A DNA stretch of 64,000 bases from positions 62,001-126,000 of the forward strand of contig JOAZ01000022.1 of assembly GCA_000720535.1 (NCBI GenBank). The letters are read 5' to 3'. Positions 27,496-35,482 of this stretch are shown here, piece by piece. The DNA is from Streptomyces halstedii. GTDB taxonomy: Bacteria > Actinomycetota > Actinomycetes > Streptomycetales > Streptomycetaceae. The translations under genes and the position numbers were made by a program. Position 1 is the stretch's first letter. Each line of letters starts with the position of its first letter. The notes under the pieces are model-generated. The model was not told the origin of the DNA. It searched no databases and was given only the letters and a program-made list of their open reading frames with translations.

Positions 27496-28491
27496 TCAGG
27501 CGGGCTGAGCGGCACTCGCCTCCACGCGGTGCTCCGCGAGGACGAACGAGGGGTCGACCTGGGCAGCCAGGTCGGCCCCCGTCTTCTCGTTGCCCCAGCT
27601 CGCCGCGTTCTTCAGGTGAAAGTGCACCATCTGCCGCGTGTAGCGCTCCCAGTCGCGCTGCTCGTACGAGTCCTCCGCGGCGTTCTGCAAGGCCTGCAGC
27701 GCCATCCGGTTGTCGGCTTCGAGCAGTTCGAAGGCGGCCGGCCTGCCCTTCTCCATCGTTCGCACCCAGTCCGACTGCCCGATGCCGACCAGCAGGTCGT
27801 CGCCGACCTCCGCGCGGAGGAAGTCGAGGTCGTCCTGGCCCTGCACCTTGTTGCCGACCACTTTCAGGGCGACGCCGAAGTCCTGGGCGTACTCCTTGTA
27901 CTGCCGGTAGACGGAGACGCCCTTCCGGGTCGGCTCGGCGACGAGGAAGGTCATGTCGAACCGGGTGAACATGCCCGAGGCGAACGAGTCCGATCCAGCG
28001 GTCATGTCGACCACCACATACTCTTCGGGGCCGTCGACCAGGTGGTTGAGGCAGAGCTCCACCGCACCGACCTTGGAGTGGTAGCAGGCCACCCCGAGGT
28101 CGGACTCGGTGAACGGACCGGTGGCCATGAGCCGAACGTCCCCGTCGTCGAGCCGGACCGTACGCGCGCAGGCGTCGAAGACGGGGTTGTCCTCGTGCAG
28201 CCGCAGCAACCGCGAGCCTTCGCCGGGGGGCGTCGTCTTGATCATTGTCTCGGAGGAGGCGATGCGGGGGTTGCTACCGCGCAGGTAGTCCTTGATGAGC
28301 GGTAGCTGCGCCCCCATGGCGGGCAGCGCGGCGGCCTGCTCCTCGTCGAGACCCAGTGCGGCCCCAAGGTGCTGGTTGATGTCCGCGTCGACGGCGACGA
28401 CGGAAGCCTCGTTGGCCGCGAGGTGTCGGATGAAAAGCGAGGACAGCGTGGTCTTGCCACTGCCGCCCTTGCCTACGAAAGCGATCTTCAT
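27496..28491 (-). CDS. CooC/MinD-like P-loop ATPase, 331 aa
   Basis: SIMIBI ATPase with deviant Walker A GKGGSGKTT (7-15), ADINQHLG (switch region) and DMTAGSDSFASGMFTRFD (Walker B neighbourhood). It resembles CooC, the nickel-insertion ATPase of carbon monoxide dehydrogenase, but no CODH or nickel enzyme gene is in the window and the CooC-type Cys pair is not apparent. A different metal or protein client, or a partitioning-like role, is possible. The ATG at 28491 has AGGTG just upstream; a GTG two codons earlier is the alternative. It is divergent from the Fic-like gene, about 100 bp away. Confidence 0.85.
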   Translation of the reverse strand: MKIAFVGKGGSGKTTLSSLFIRHLAANEASVVAVDADINQHLGAALGLDEEQAAALPAMGAQLPLIKDYLRGSNPRIASSETMIKTTPPGEGSRLLRLHEDNPVFDACARTVRLDDGDVRLMATGPFTESDLGVACYHSKVGAVELCLNHLVDGPEEYVVVDMTAGSDSFASGMFTRFDMTFLVAEPTRKGVSVYRQYKEYAQDFGVALKVVGNKVQGQDDLDFLRAEVGDDLLVGIGQSDWVRTMEKGRPAAFELLEADNRMALQALQNAAEDSYEQRDWERYTRQMVHFHLKNAASWGNEKTGADLAAQVDPSFVLAEHRVEASAAQPA

Positions 28492-28593
28492 GTTCACCTA
28501 GGGTAGTGGTTCCGATGCGTAGCGCAGTCATGATTGGTGAAGAAGACCACTCCCGGGCGGTATCCGGCCAAGGGGCGCGTAGCCTCGCTTCTT

Positions 28594-29418
28594 ATGAGTA
28601 CGCCTTCCCCCGATCCGCTCGCCGCTCTGGGTTCCCTGCCCGGAGTGCCCCACGCGGTGGACTCCGTACGCAAGGCGGTCGACCGGGTCTACGGTCACCG
28701 AGTCATGCGGCGCCGCAGCAATGAGGTGACGGCCGAAGCGGCCCTGCGCGGCGCGCGTGGTTCGGCCGCACTCGCGGGTGCCGACTGGAATCTCGAAGAG
28801 GTGCGCCGACGCACCGACTTCAGCGGTGACCCGGAGGCGCGCACCGTGGGCGCCGCCTTGAGGCTGACCGCGGAAGCGGGTCAGCTGCTGTCCATCTGGC
28901 GACAGTCCCCGCTACGGGTCCTGGCGCGACTGCATCTGGTGGCGGCCGGCGGTGCTGCGCCCGATGACGCTGTGGGCAGGCCACGGTTCGCGGGGGAGCC
29001 GGTCGAGGAACCCCTGATCGAGGCGCCCCTTCCGGACGCGGACGAGGTGGCGGGGCGGCTTGAGGGACTCGCGGGCCTCGTTCTCGCGGGCAGCGACGCG
29101 CCCGCGCTCGTGACGGCTTCGATCGTGCACGGTGAGTTGCTGGCCCTGCGGCCCTTCAGCTCCCATAACGGGCTGGTCGCGCGGACCGCCGAACGGATCG
29201 TGCTGATCGGCAGCGGCCTCGACCCGAAATCCGTCTGTCCCGCCGAGGTGGGACACGCCGAGCAGGGGCGAGCCGCGTACATCAAGGCTTTCGAGGGCTA
29301 CCTCTCGGGGACGCCTGAGGGGATGGCCGCCTGGATCGCCCACTGCGGGCGCGCCGTGGAACTGGGTGTCAGGGAGTCGACCGCCGTCTGCGAGGCGCTG
29401 CAGCGAGGTGCGGCGTAG
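28594..29418 (+). CDS. degenerate Fic/Doc-family protein, 274 aa
   Basis: The helical layout and two motif remnants match Fic proteins. The catalytic motif HPFx(D/E)GNGRxxR appears as RPFSSHNGLVAR (186-197): the catalytic His is Arg and the Mg-binding acid is lost. The upstream segment GSAALAGADWNLEEV (56-70) parallels the inhibitory SxxxE(G/N) helix but lacks its Glu. It is therefore probably not an AMP-transferase; a binding or scaffold role is more likely. The start at 28594 (MSTPSPDPLAALG) is clear of the divergent promoter. It is followed by a strong terminator. It lies near the HAD-Tad cluster, as in other streptomycetes to my recollection. Confidence 0.75.
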   Translation: MSTPSPDPLAALGSLPGVPHAVDSVRKAVDRVYGHRVMRRRSNEVTAEAALRGARGSAALAGADWNLEEVRRRTDFSGDPEARTVGAALRLTAEAGQLLSIWRQSPLRVLARLHLVAAGGAAPDDAVGRPRFAGEPVEEPLIEAPLPDADEVAGRLEGLAGLVLAGSDAPALVTASIVHGELLALRPFSSHNGLVARTAERIVLIGSGLDPKSVCPAEVGHAEQGRAAYIKAFEGYLSGTPEGMAAWIAHCGRAVELGVRESTAVCEALQRGAA

Positions 29419-29823
29419 GAGGCTTCCCTCCCACGCCCGGCCATCCCGATGTGGGGCGCCGCACCACACGAGAAATGAATGCGGCGGTACCGCTTCCGGT
29501 ACCGCCGCAGGCATGTCCGCCCAGTTACCAAGCGTCCTCGATATACGCCCATCAGGTCGGTTCGTTGCCCGTCACCTGGTGTGGCTGGCCCGTATTCGAC
29601 GGGTCGACGTCGCGTGGGTGCTCGGCTTCCATGCTGGGTCCGTGGGGCCATCTGCTGTGCGTGAAGGTCATCCTCTCGGACGTCCTCGGTCTCGCGGGCC
29701 ACTCATTCCTTTGTACTCCTGGCGCGACAACAACGGAAGGTCCGGCTCCGCTTCTTTGCCTTCGCGTTCACGCAAGGGGGTGAGCCGTGGTCGAGCTGCC
29801 GCATCGGGCCTTTCCTGTCCTTG
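29419..29823. other. convergent spacer between Fic-like and HAD genes
   Basis: Apart from the terminator at 29481-29508 I see nothing definite in these 405 bp. Several reading frames are open but none has a ribosome site plus Streptomyces-like third-position GC pattern. Confidence 0.4.
29481..29508 (+). terminator. terminator of the Fic-like gene
   Basis: GCGGCGGTACCG and its exact complement (29497-29508) around a 4-nt loop give a 12-bp stem, 62 nt past the stop codon. Confidence 0.75.
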
Positions 29824-30663
29824 TCAGGTGCTGAGCGCCGGCGGACGGCGTCGGTTGGCGTACCAGACGATCCCCGCGGCCATGGCTGCCGCGCCGACCG
29901 CTGCCACAGCCACCAGGGCAGGGCGGGGTGGCATGGAGAATTTCGGCAGCCTCTGTTTGAGCCGGACCGGGCGGTCGAAGACGAGAATCGGCCACTCCCG
30001 GAGGGCCGCTTCACGCCTCAGTGCTCGGTCCGGGTTGACCGCGTGGGGGTGGCCCACCGACTCCAGCATCGGCACATCGGTGGCCGAGTCGCTGTAGGCG
30101 TAGCAGCGTGAAAGGTCGTACCCCTCGGACGCGGCGAGCGCCTTCACCGCCTCGGCCTTGGTCGGACCGTAGGCGTAATACTCCACCTCTCCGGTGAAGC
30201 AGCCGTCGTCACCGACGACCATGCGCGTGGCCACCACCCGGTCCGCGCCCAGCAGTTCCCCGATCGGCTCGACCACCTCGGCGCCGGAGGTGGACACGAT
30301 GACGACATCGCGCCCGGCGGTGTGATGCTCCTCGATGAGGGTGGCGGCCTCGTCGTAGATGATCGGGTCGATCAGATCATGGAGGGTCTCGGCGACCAGC
30401 TCCTTGACCTGCTGGACGTTCCATCCCTTGCAGAGTGCCGAGAGATATTCACGCATCCGCTCCATCTGGTCGTGGTCGGCGCCGCCGGCGAGGAACACGA
30501 ACTGCGTGTACGCGGTCCGCAGTACGGCACGGCGGTTGATCAGCCCGCCTTGGTAGAAGGACTTGCTGAAGGCGAGCGTCGATGACTTCGCAATGACCGT
30601 CTTGTCCAGGTCAAAGAAGGCTGCTGTGCGCGGTGAGAAGCAGTTTTCCACAAAGCTGAGCAT
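29824..30663 (-). CDS. HAD-IB family phosphatase with C-terminal membrane anchor, 279 aa
   Basis: Haloacid dehalogenase-type hydrolase of the serB-like IB subfamily. The nucleophile motif is FFDLDKTVI with D18 and D20; motif II is VIVSTSGAEVVEP, and motif III/IV is CYAYSDSATDVPMLESVG. A hydrophobic segment at ~248-270 followed by NRRRPP suggests a C-terminal tail anchor facing the cytoplasm. The Streptomyces orthologue has been labelled a morphological-differentiation-associated protein. Divergent from it is the Ssd/Tad operon, an arrangement also seen at Rv3661-Rv3660c. The phosphorylated substrate is unknown. Confidence 0.9.
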   Translation of the reverse strand: MLSFVENCFSPRTAAFFDLDKTVIAKSSTLAFSKSFYQGGLINRRAVLRTAYTQFVFLAGGADHDQMERMREYLSALCKGWNVQQVKELVAETLHDLIDPIIYDEAATLIEEHHTAGRDVVIVSTSGAEVVEPIGELLGADRVVATRMVVGDDGCFTGEVEYYAYGPTKAEAVKALAASEGYDLSRCYAYSDSATDVPMLESVGHPHAVNPDRALRREAALREWPILVFDRPVRLKQRLPKFSMPPRPALVAVAAVGAAAMAAGIVWYANRRRPPALST

Positions 30664-31164
30664 AAGGGCCCACCATTCGGCGTAAACTCCGGCGGGTGGG
30701 TTTGCCTGAGAAGACGCTCGGGTACACCATGGAAGTCACGGATCGTTCGCGACCGTGCTAACCCCGGTCCGGCTCCTCCCCCCCCCGAGTCGGCCGTGGG
30801 GACGACCCCCGCTCTCCCCCCCGGCGGGGGTCGTCGCATGTCCGGATGCGGTTGTGCCGCTTCTCGCGGGGGGCTCCCCTCCGCTCCGAGACGTACCGGC
30901 CGTCCTTCGCCGTGCTCTCGTGCCAGCATCACCCATCACGCAGTGTAGCGGAAGGGGTGCGCTCCGAATGTCGCCTGTATGAGCGACGGAGATATTCACA
31001 ATGCTGAAGGTGTCCACAGTTTGCGACCAAGATCCACATGCTTTTCCGCGCCGTTGCATGGTGATTCCACCCGCGAAGTCCGCGGGTTCCGGAATCGCGT
31101 ATCTCGGATGGGCCCGAGAGCACCGCGAACCGCACTGAAGGGGCAGTGGGAAGGGGCGGAGTCC
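30664..31164. promoter_or_regulatory. divergent control region between the HAD gene and the Tad operon
   Basis: 501 bp. It contains a strong hairpin (30801-30835) and a less GC-rich stretch around 30940-31070 with ATATTCACAAT that could hold the Tad operon promoter. The 5' end of the coding frame at 31165 stays open upstream to 30979, so a longer Ssd-like protein cannot be excluded. Confidence 0.45.
30801..30835. terminator. strong hairpin in the HAD/Tad divergent region
   Basis: GACGACCCCCGC (30801-30812) pairs exactly with 30824-30835 around an 11-nt pyrimidine-rich loop. It is in a divergent intergenic region, where a simple gene terminator is not expected. It may be an attenuator, an untranslated-leader structure or the end of an unseen small RNA. 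Confidence 0.5.
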
Positions 31165-32301
31165 GTGGCTGGAACCAACACACGAGAAGGACTGCCGAGC
31201 GCCGGCGAGCTGAGCGGCGGGCCGTTGATCGTGACCGAGGACGCACATTTGCTGGACGATCTGCTGAGGCTGTGCGCGGCCGCCGGTGCGATGCCCGAAG
31301 TCCATCACGGACCTCCGGCCGCGAGAGGGAGCTGGGAGCGGGCGCCGGTGGTGCTGGTGGGGGACGACGCGGCCGCCCGGTGCCGGGGAACGGTGCGCAG
31401 GCGAGGCGTGATGCTCGTCGGCCGCGATCGGGGCGACCCGGACATCTGGCGCCGGGCGGTGGAGATCGGGGCCGAATACGTGCTGCGCCTGCCGGACGCG
31501 GAGAGCTGGCTCGTTGATCAGATCGCCAATGCCGCGGAAGGAGTGGGGCGTCCGGCCCTCACCGTCGGGGTGATGGGCGGGCGGGGCGGCTCCGGCGCGT
31601 CCACGCTGGCCTGCGCCCTGGCCGTGACGGCGGCCGGGTCCGGTCGGCGCACCATACTGATCGACGGCGACCCACTGGGCGGCGGCATCGACATCCTGCT
31701 CGGGGCTGAGGAAACCGAAGGGATGAGGTGGCCGGATTTCGCCCGTTCCAAAGGCAGGGTGGGCGGAGGAGCGCTGGAGGAGTCGCTGCCCGCGTTGCAC
31801 GGTCTGCGCGTGCTCAGTTGGGGCAGGGACGACGAAGTGTCCGTCCCACCGCAGGCCATGCAGGCGGTGCTGGCAGCGGCGCGTCGGCTCGGCGGCATCG
31901 TGGTGGTCGATCTTCCACGCAAGGTCGACGACAGCGTGGCCGAGGCCCTGACGCAGATGGATGCCGGTCTTCTGGTGGTACCGGGGGAGCTCAGGGCGGT
32001 CGCCGCGGCCAAGCGGGTGGCCTCGGCGGTGGGCATGGTCCTGCCGGATCTGCGGGTCGTGGCGCGGGGCCCCTACGCGGTGGGACTCGACGAGCACTGG
32101 GTTGCTCAAGCACTGGGGCTGCCTCTGGTGGGTGACCTCCCCGTGGAACCGGGCCTCCAAGCGGCCCAGAGCGGGGGAGAGCCGCCGGGGAGTGATCCGC
32201 GCGGCCCACTGGCTCGCTTCTGCACGGCCTTCTGGGATCTGGCGGACACGTCCGGCGGTGCTGACGGTGTGGTGGCGGCCTTCGGGACGGGGGCGCTATG
32301 A
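31165..32301 (+). CDS. Ssd/CpaE-like septum-site/pilus localisation protein, 378 aa
   Basis: MinD/ParA-superfamily protein of the 'helicase/secretion neighbourhood CpaE-like' group; the mycobacterial homologue (Rv3660c, Ssd) affects septum formation. Residues ~20-125 form a receiver-like or CheY-like N-domain, and ~131-378 the ATPase fold. The Walker A region is GGRGGSGAS (138-146): the catalytic lysine of GKGGxGKT is replaced by Ala, so ATP hydrolysis is doubtful. Walker B-like VVVDLPRKVDD follows. GTG at 31165 has GGGGCGGA upstream. The 4-nt overlap with cpaF (ATGA) begins a tightly coupled operon. Likely role: positioning the Tad machine. Confidence 0.88.
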   Translation: MAGTNTREGLPSAGELSGGPLIVTEDAHLLDDLLRLCAAAGAMPEVHHGPPAARGSWERAPVVLVGDDAAARCRGTVRRRGVMLVGRDRGDPDIWRRAVEIGAEYVLRLPDAESWLVDQIANAAEGVGRPALTVGVMGGRGGSGASTLACALAVTAAGSGRRTILIDGDPLGGGIDILLGAEETEGMRWPDFARSKGRVGGGALEESLPALHGLRVLSWGRDDEVSVPPQAMQAVLAAARRLGGIVVVDLPRKVDDSVAEALTQMDAGLLVVPGELRAVAAAKRVASAVGMVLPDLRVVARGPYAVGLDEHWVAQALGLPLVGDLPVEPGLQAAQSGGEPPGSDPRGPLARFCTAFWDLADTSGGADGVVAAFGTGAL

Positions 32302-33446
32302 CCGAGGTACTGCTGGACGCCGTGCGGCAACGGCTGGCCCGTAGCGGCGCCGCTCCGACCCCTGCCGGGGTGGCCGCCGCGCTGAGGGCCCAGGGCCGCT
32401 TGCTCGGCGACGCCGAAGTGCTCGGTGCGGCCGAGGAGTTACGCGGTGAGCTGGTGGGCACCGGAGTGCTGGAGCGGTTGCTGGCCGACCCGGCGGTGAC
32501 CGATGTCCTGGTGTCCGCGCCCGACCGGGTATGGGTGGACCGCGGGAGCGGGCTGGAACTGACCCGGATCACCTTTCAGGACGCGGCGGCGGTCAGCCGG
32601 CTCGCGCGGAGACTCGCCGCGGTGGCCGGGCGCCGACTGGACGATGCCCACCCGTGGGTGGACGCGCGGCTGCCGGACGGGACACGGATGCACGCGGTCC
32701 TGCCACCGGTGTCCGTGGGATCGACATGCCTGTCTCTACGGGTGGTCCGACCCCGGGCTTTCACACTGGAGGAACTCGTGGCCGCAGGGACCCTTCCGCC
32801 CGGCGGTGACCGGGTGCTGCGGGCCCTGGTCGAAGCGCGGGTCTCCTACCTGATCAGTGGGGGAACGGGTGCGGGGAAGACGACGCTGCTGTCCAGCTTG
32901 CTGGGCGCGGTCGGAGACCGGGAACGCATCGTGCTCGCCGAGGATTCGGCGGAACTCCGGCCGGATCATCCGCACGTCGTCCGTCTGGAGTCGCGCCCGG
33001 CCAACCAGGAGGGGGTGGGGCAGGTGACGCTCCGGGACCTGGTGCGCCAGGCCCTCCGCATGCGCCCCGACCGGCTCGTGGTGGGGGAGGTGCGGGGGCC
33101 CGAGGTCGCCGATCTGCTGGCCGCGCTCAACACCGGGCACGAAGGGGGGTGCGGCACGGTGCACGCCAACGCCGCCGAACATGTACCTGCCCGTCTTGAG
33201 GCCCTGGGTACGGCCGCGGGTCTTGATCGTGCCGCCTTGCACAGTCAGTTGGCGGCGGCGCTGTCGGTGGTCGTCCATCTCGTGCGGGACCGGAGCGGAC
33301 AGCGGCGGCTGGCCGAGGTGCATGTCCTCGGCCGGGACGACACGGGGCTGGTGGTCACGGTACCCGCACTGCGCTGGGGCAGCGGGGGCTTCGTTCCGGA
33401 GCGGGGCTGGGAACGACTGGAATCGTTGATCGGCGCGGCGCCATGA
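32298..33446 (+). CDS. TadA/CpaF-type secretion ATPase, 382 aa
   Basis: Hexameric motor of the Tad (Flp pilus) apparatus in the VirB11/GspE superfamily. Walker A GGTGAGKTT spans 188-196; the Asp box IVLAEDSAELRP (211-222), Walker B VVGEVRG (261-267) and His box GHEGGCGTVHAN (280-291) are all intact, so it should be active. It overlaps its neighbours by 4 nt on each side. Codon 48 is TTA (32439-32441), very rare in Streptomyces and read by the bldA tRNA, which predicts developmental control. Shorter than Caulobacter CpaF because the N-terminal extension is small. Confidence 0.92.
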   Translation: MTEVLLDAVRQRLARSGAAPTPAGVAAALRAQGRLLGDAEVLGAAEELRGELVGTGVLERLLADPAVTDVLVSAPDRVWVDRGSGLELTRITFQDAAAVSRLARRLAAVAGRRLDDAHPWVDARLPDGTRMHAVLPPVSVGSTCLSLRVVRPRAFTLEELVAAGTLPPGGDRVLRALVEARVSYLISGGTGAGKTTLLSSLLGAVGDRERIVLAEDSAELRPDHPHVVRLESRPANQEGVGQVTLRDLVRQALRMRPDRLVVGEVRGPEVADLLAALNTGHEGGCGTVHANAAEHVPARLEALGTAAGLDRAALHSQLAAALSVVVHLVRDRSGQRRLAEVHVLGRDDTGLVVTVPALRWGSGGFVPERGWERLESLIGAAP

Positions 33447-34315
33447 CGGTGGTGGAGGCGGTGCCGTCGATGCCTCTGTCGTCCTTGGTCCTGGCGGCGG
33501 GCGCGGGTCTCACGGGCGGGCTGGCCGTGGCCCGGGATCCGGGACCTGGGCGAGCGCGGGCGATGTTCGTGGACCACGTGGCACGTGAACCCGGTGCCCT
33601 CGGCGCATGGGCCGTCGTCCGGGCGCGTCTCGACGGGCACCGTGAGTGGCTGTGCGTTCCTGTGGCGGTCCTGCTGGCGGTGCTGGGGGAGTCGGTGCTG
33701 CCGTTGCTCGCCGGTGCCCTGGCGCTGCCCCTGACGCGACGGTGGATCCGGCGGCGCGGCTTACGGCGCTGTCGTGAGCGCGCGGCCGATGCGGTGACGG
33801 CGCTCTGCGCCGACCTCATCGGGGAGTTGCGGGCCGGGCGTGAGCCAGGGCAGGCGTTACTTCTCGTGGGCCGGGGCCAAGGGGCTCTGGGGACGGCCGA
33901 GGCCGCGGTGCTGGCGGCTGCCCGCTTCGGCGGTGACGTGCCGGGCGCTCTCCGCAAGGCGTCCGCGGCACCGGGCCTCGAAGGACTGGCCGGGATGGCG
34001 GCCTGCTGGAAGGTGGCGGTGGACGGCGGGGCCGGTCTCGCGACGGGGCTGGCCCGTATCGAGCACGCGTTCCGTGCCGAGCGGCGCGGACGGGAGGAGC
34101 TGCGGGCGCAGCTGGCCGGGGCCTGGTCGACGGTGGTGGTGCTGGCCTTGTTGCCGATGGTGGGTCTGGGATTGGGAGCGGCGATGGGAGCCGATCCGCT
34201 GCGGGTCCTGTTCCACACCCCGGGCGGCCTCGCCTGTCTGGTCGCCGGCTCTCTGATGGAGGGGGCGGGGCTGTTCTGGGCCGCTCGGATCGTGCGGACG
34301 GGGGAGGCCGTATGA
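33443..34315 (+). CDS. TadB-like type II/F secretion membrane protein, 290 aa
   Basis: Inner-membrane platform protein of the Tad system (GspF superfamily). Membrane segments lie near residues 14-29, 72-98, 225-250 and 258-285; the cytoplasmic GspF core is between, with LRAGREPGQALLLVGRG and LAGMAACWKVAVDGGAGLATGLARI. Two in-frame TTA codons occur: codon 107 (33761-33763) and codon 139 (33857-33859). It overlaps cpaF and tadC by 4 nt each. Confidence 0.88.
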   Translation: MTVVEAVPSMPLSSLVLAAGAGLTGGLAVARDPGPGRARAMFVDHVAREPGALGAWAVVRARLDGHREWLCVPVAVLLAVLGESVLPLLAGALALPLTRRWIRRRGLRRCRERAADAVTALCADLIGELRAGREPGQALLLVGRGQGALGTAEAAVLAAARFGGDVPGALRKASAAPGLEGLAGMAACWKVAVDGGAGLATGLARIEHAFRAERRGREELRAQLAGAWSTVVVLALLPMVGLGLGAAMGADPLRVLFHTPGGLACLVAGSLMEGAGLFWAARIVRTGEAV

Positions 34316-35115
34316 CCGGGTCGGCGGAGGTGATGCAGCGGCTGGCGGTGGCGGGTGGGCTCATAGGTACGGCGTTGTGTCTGGTGCTCGCCCTGGCGGG
34401 GGCACGGCGGGAGCGTGCGACGCGCCGACGGGGAGCACGGCTGACGCACTCCGGCACGTGCGGACACCCTCGGCGGCCCTCGGCGCGGTCCGCGGACCGG
34501 GACGGTGTGCGGCGGTGGGCCACCTCGCTGGCTGCTGGTGCGGCCTGCTGGTTCCTCATCGGCGGAGGCGTCGGAGGCGGCGCGGGTTGCGCCGTGGCGT
34601 ACGGCATATGGAGGTGGCAGCAGTCCGCAGGGGCGCGCCGGGCCGCCACGGCGGCGAAAGCGGCGGACGCGTCGGTCGCGGCCCAGTTGCCGCTCGTCGC
34701 CGACCTCTTGGCCGCCTGTCTGTCGGCTGGGGCCGGACCGCAGGAAGCGGCGGAGGCGGTCGGTGAATCGCTGGACGGCCCGGTAGGTGCCCGGCTCGCC
34801 CGCACAGCCGCCGAGATCCGGCTCGGCGGCGAACCGTCCGACGCGTGGGGGAGGTTCGGCGAGACACCCGGTGCCGCGCCGCTGGCCCGTTGCCTGGAGC
34901 GGGCGGGAGCGACCGGGGCTCCGGCGGCGGAGCCGGTGTCCCGGTTGGCGGACGAGATGCGAGCCGAGCGGGCGAGCGCGGCAGTGGCACGCGCCCAGCG
35001 GGCGGGCGTGTTGATCACCGCACCGGTCGGACTGTGCTTCCTGCCCGCGTTTCTGGCCGTGGGTGTGGCGCCGGTGGTGATCGGTCTGGCGACCGGTCTG
35101 TTGCAGCGGAACTGA
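34312..35115 (+). CDS. TadC-like type II/F secretion membrane protein, 267 aa
   Basis: Second GspF-type platform protein, paralogous to TadB in fold. N-terminal membrane segment (~11-27), a second hydrophobic segment (~69-95), GspF core with LPLVADLLAACLSAGAGPQEAAEAVGE, and a C-terminal membrane segment (~235-262, LITAPVGLCFLPAFLAVGVAP). It follows tadB with an ATGA overlap; 130 nt then separate it from the pilin gene. Confidence 0.87.
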   Translation: MTGSAEVMQRLAVAGGLIGTALCLVLALAGARRERATRRRGARLTHSGTCGHPRRPSARSADRDGVRRWATSLAAGAACWFLIGGGVGGGAGCAVAYGIWRWQQSAGARRAATAAKAADASVAAQLPLVADLLAACLSAGAGPQEAAEAVGESLDGPVGARLARTAAEIRLGGEPSDAWGRFGETPGAAPLARCLERAGATGAPAAEPVSRLADEMRAERASAAVARAQRAGVLITAPVGLCFLPAFLAVGVAPVVIGLATGLLQRN

Positions 35116-35245
35116 GGGCGCGCGGCGGGTCTTTGCCGCCGTCCGCGCTTATCGCGTCGCACGGGAAAGCAAGAAGACCATGCCCGGAACGGCGTTCCGG
35201 GCCCGAGACACAAGACGACGACAAGACGGGGACAACGGGGTCGAG

Positions 35246-35482
35246 ATGCGGAAGAACACCATGACACGAGCGCTGGGTTCACTACGGCGCGCTTGCCAGG
35301 ACAGGATCGGCAGGCTCAGGCGCTCCGGCCGGCAGGACCGGGGAATGACGACATCCGAATACGCGGTGGGAACCATCGCGGCGTGTGCGTTCGCCGCCGT
35401 GCTCTACAAGGTGGTGACCAGCGGGGCCGTTCTGTCCGCGCTTCAGTCGCTGATCAAGGACGCCCTCGATGCGAAGTTCTGA
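35246..35482 (+). CDS. Flp-like pilin (DUF4244 type), 78 aa
   Basis: Small major-pilin candidate. A basic leader (RRACQDRIGRLRRSGRQDR) ends in G-MTTSEYAVGTIAACAFAAVLYKV: the G-xxxx-EY pattern of class III/Flp prepilin cleavage followed by a hydrophobic helix. Cleavage after the Gly would give a mature peptide of about 45 residues. The start at 35246 (MRKNT) is the likeliest; an in-frame ATG at 35180 adds a non-conserved leader. A dedicated prepilin peptidase gene is not in the window. Its 3' end overlaps the TadE-like gene by 14 nt. Confidence 0.85.
   Translation: MRKNTMTRALGSLRRACQDRIGRLRRSGRQDRGMTTSEYAVGTIAACAFAAVLYKVVTSGAVLSALQSLIKDALDAKF

Noticed and set aside
30171..30180. TAA on the plus strand as a TTA codon in the HAD gene
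   Set aside because: Out of frame; the codons there are TAC and GCC.
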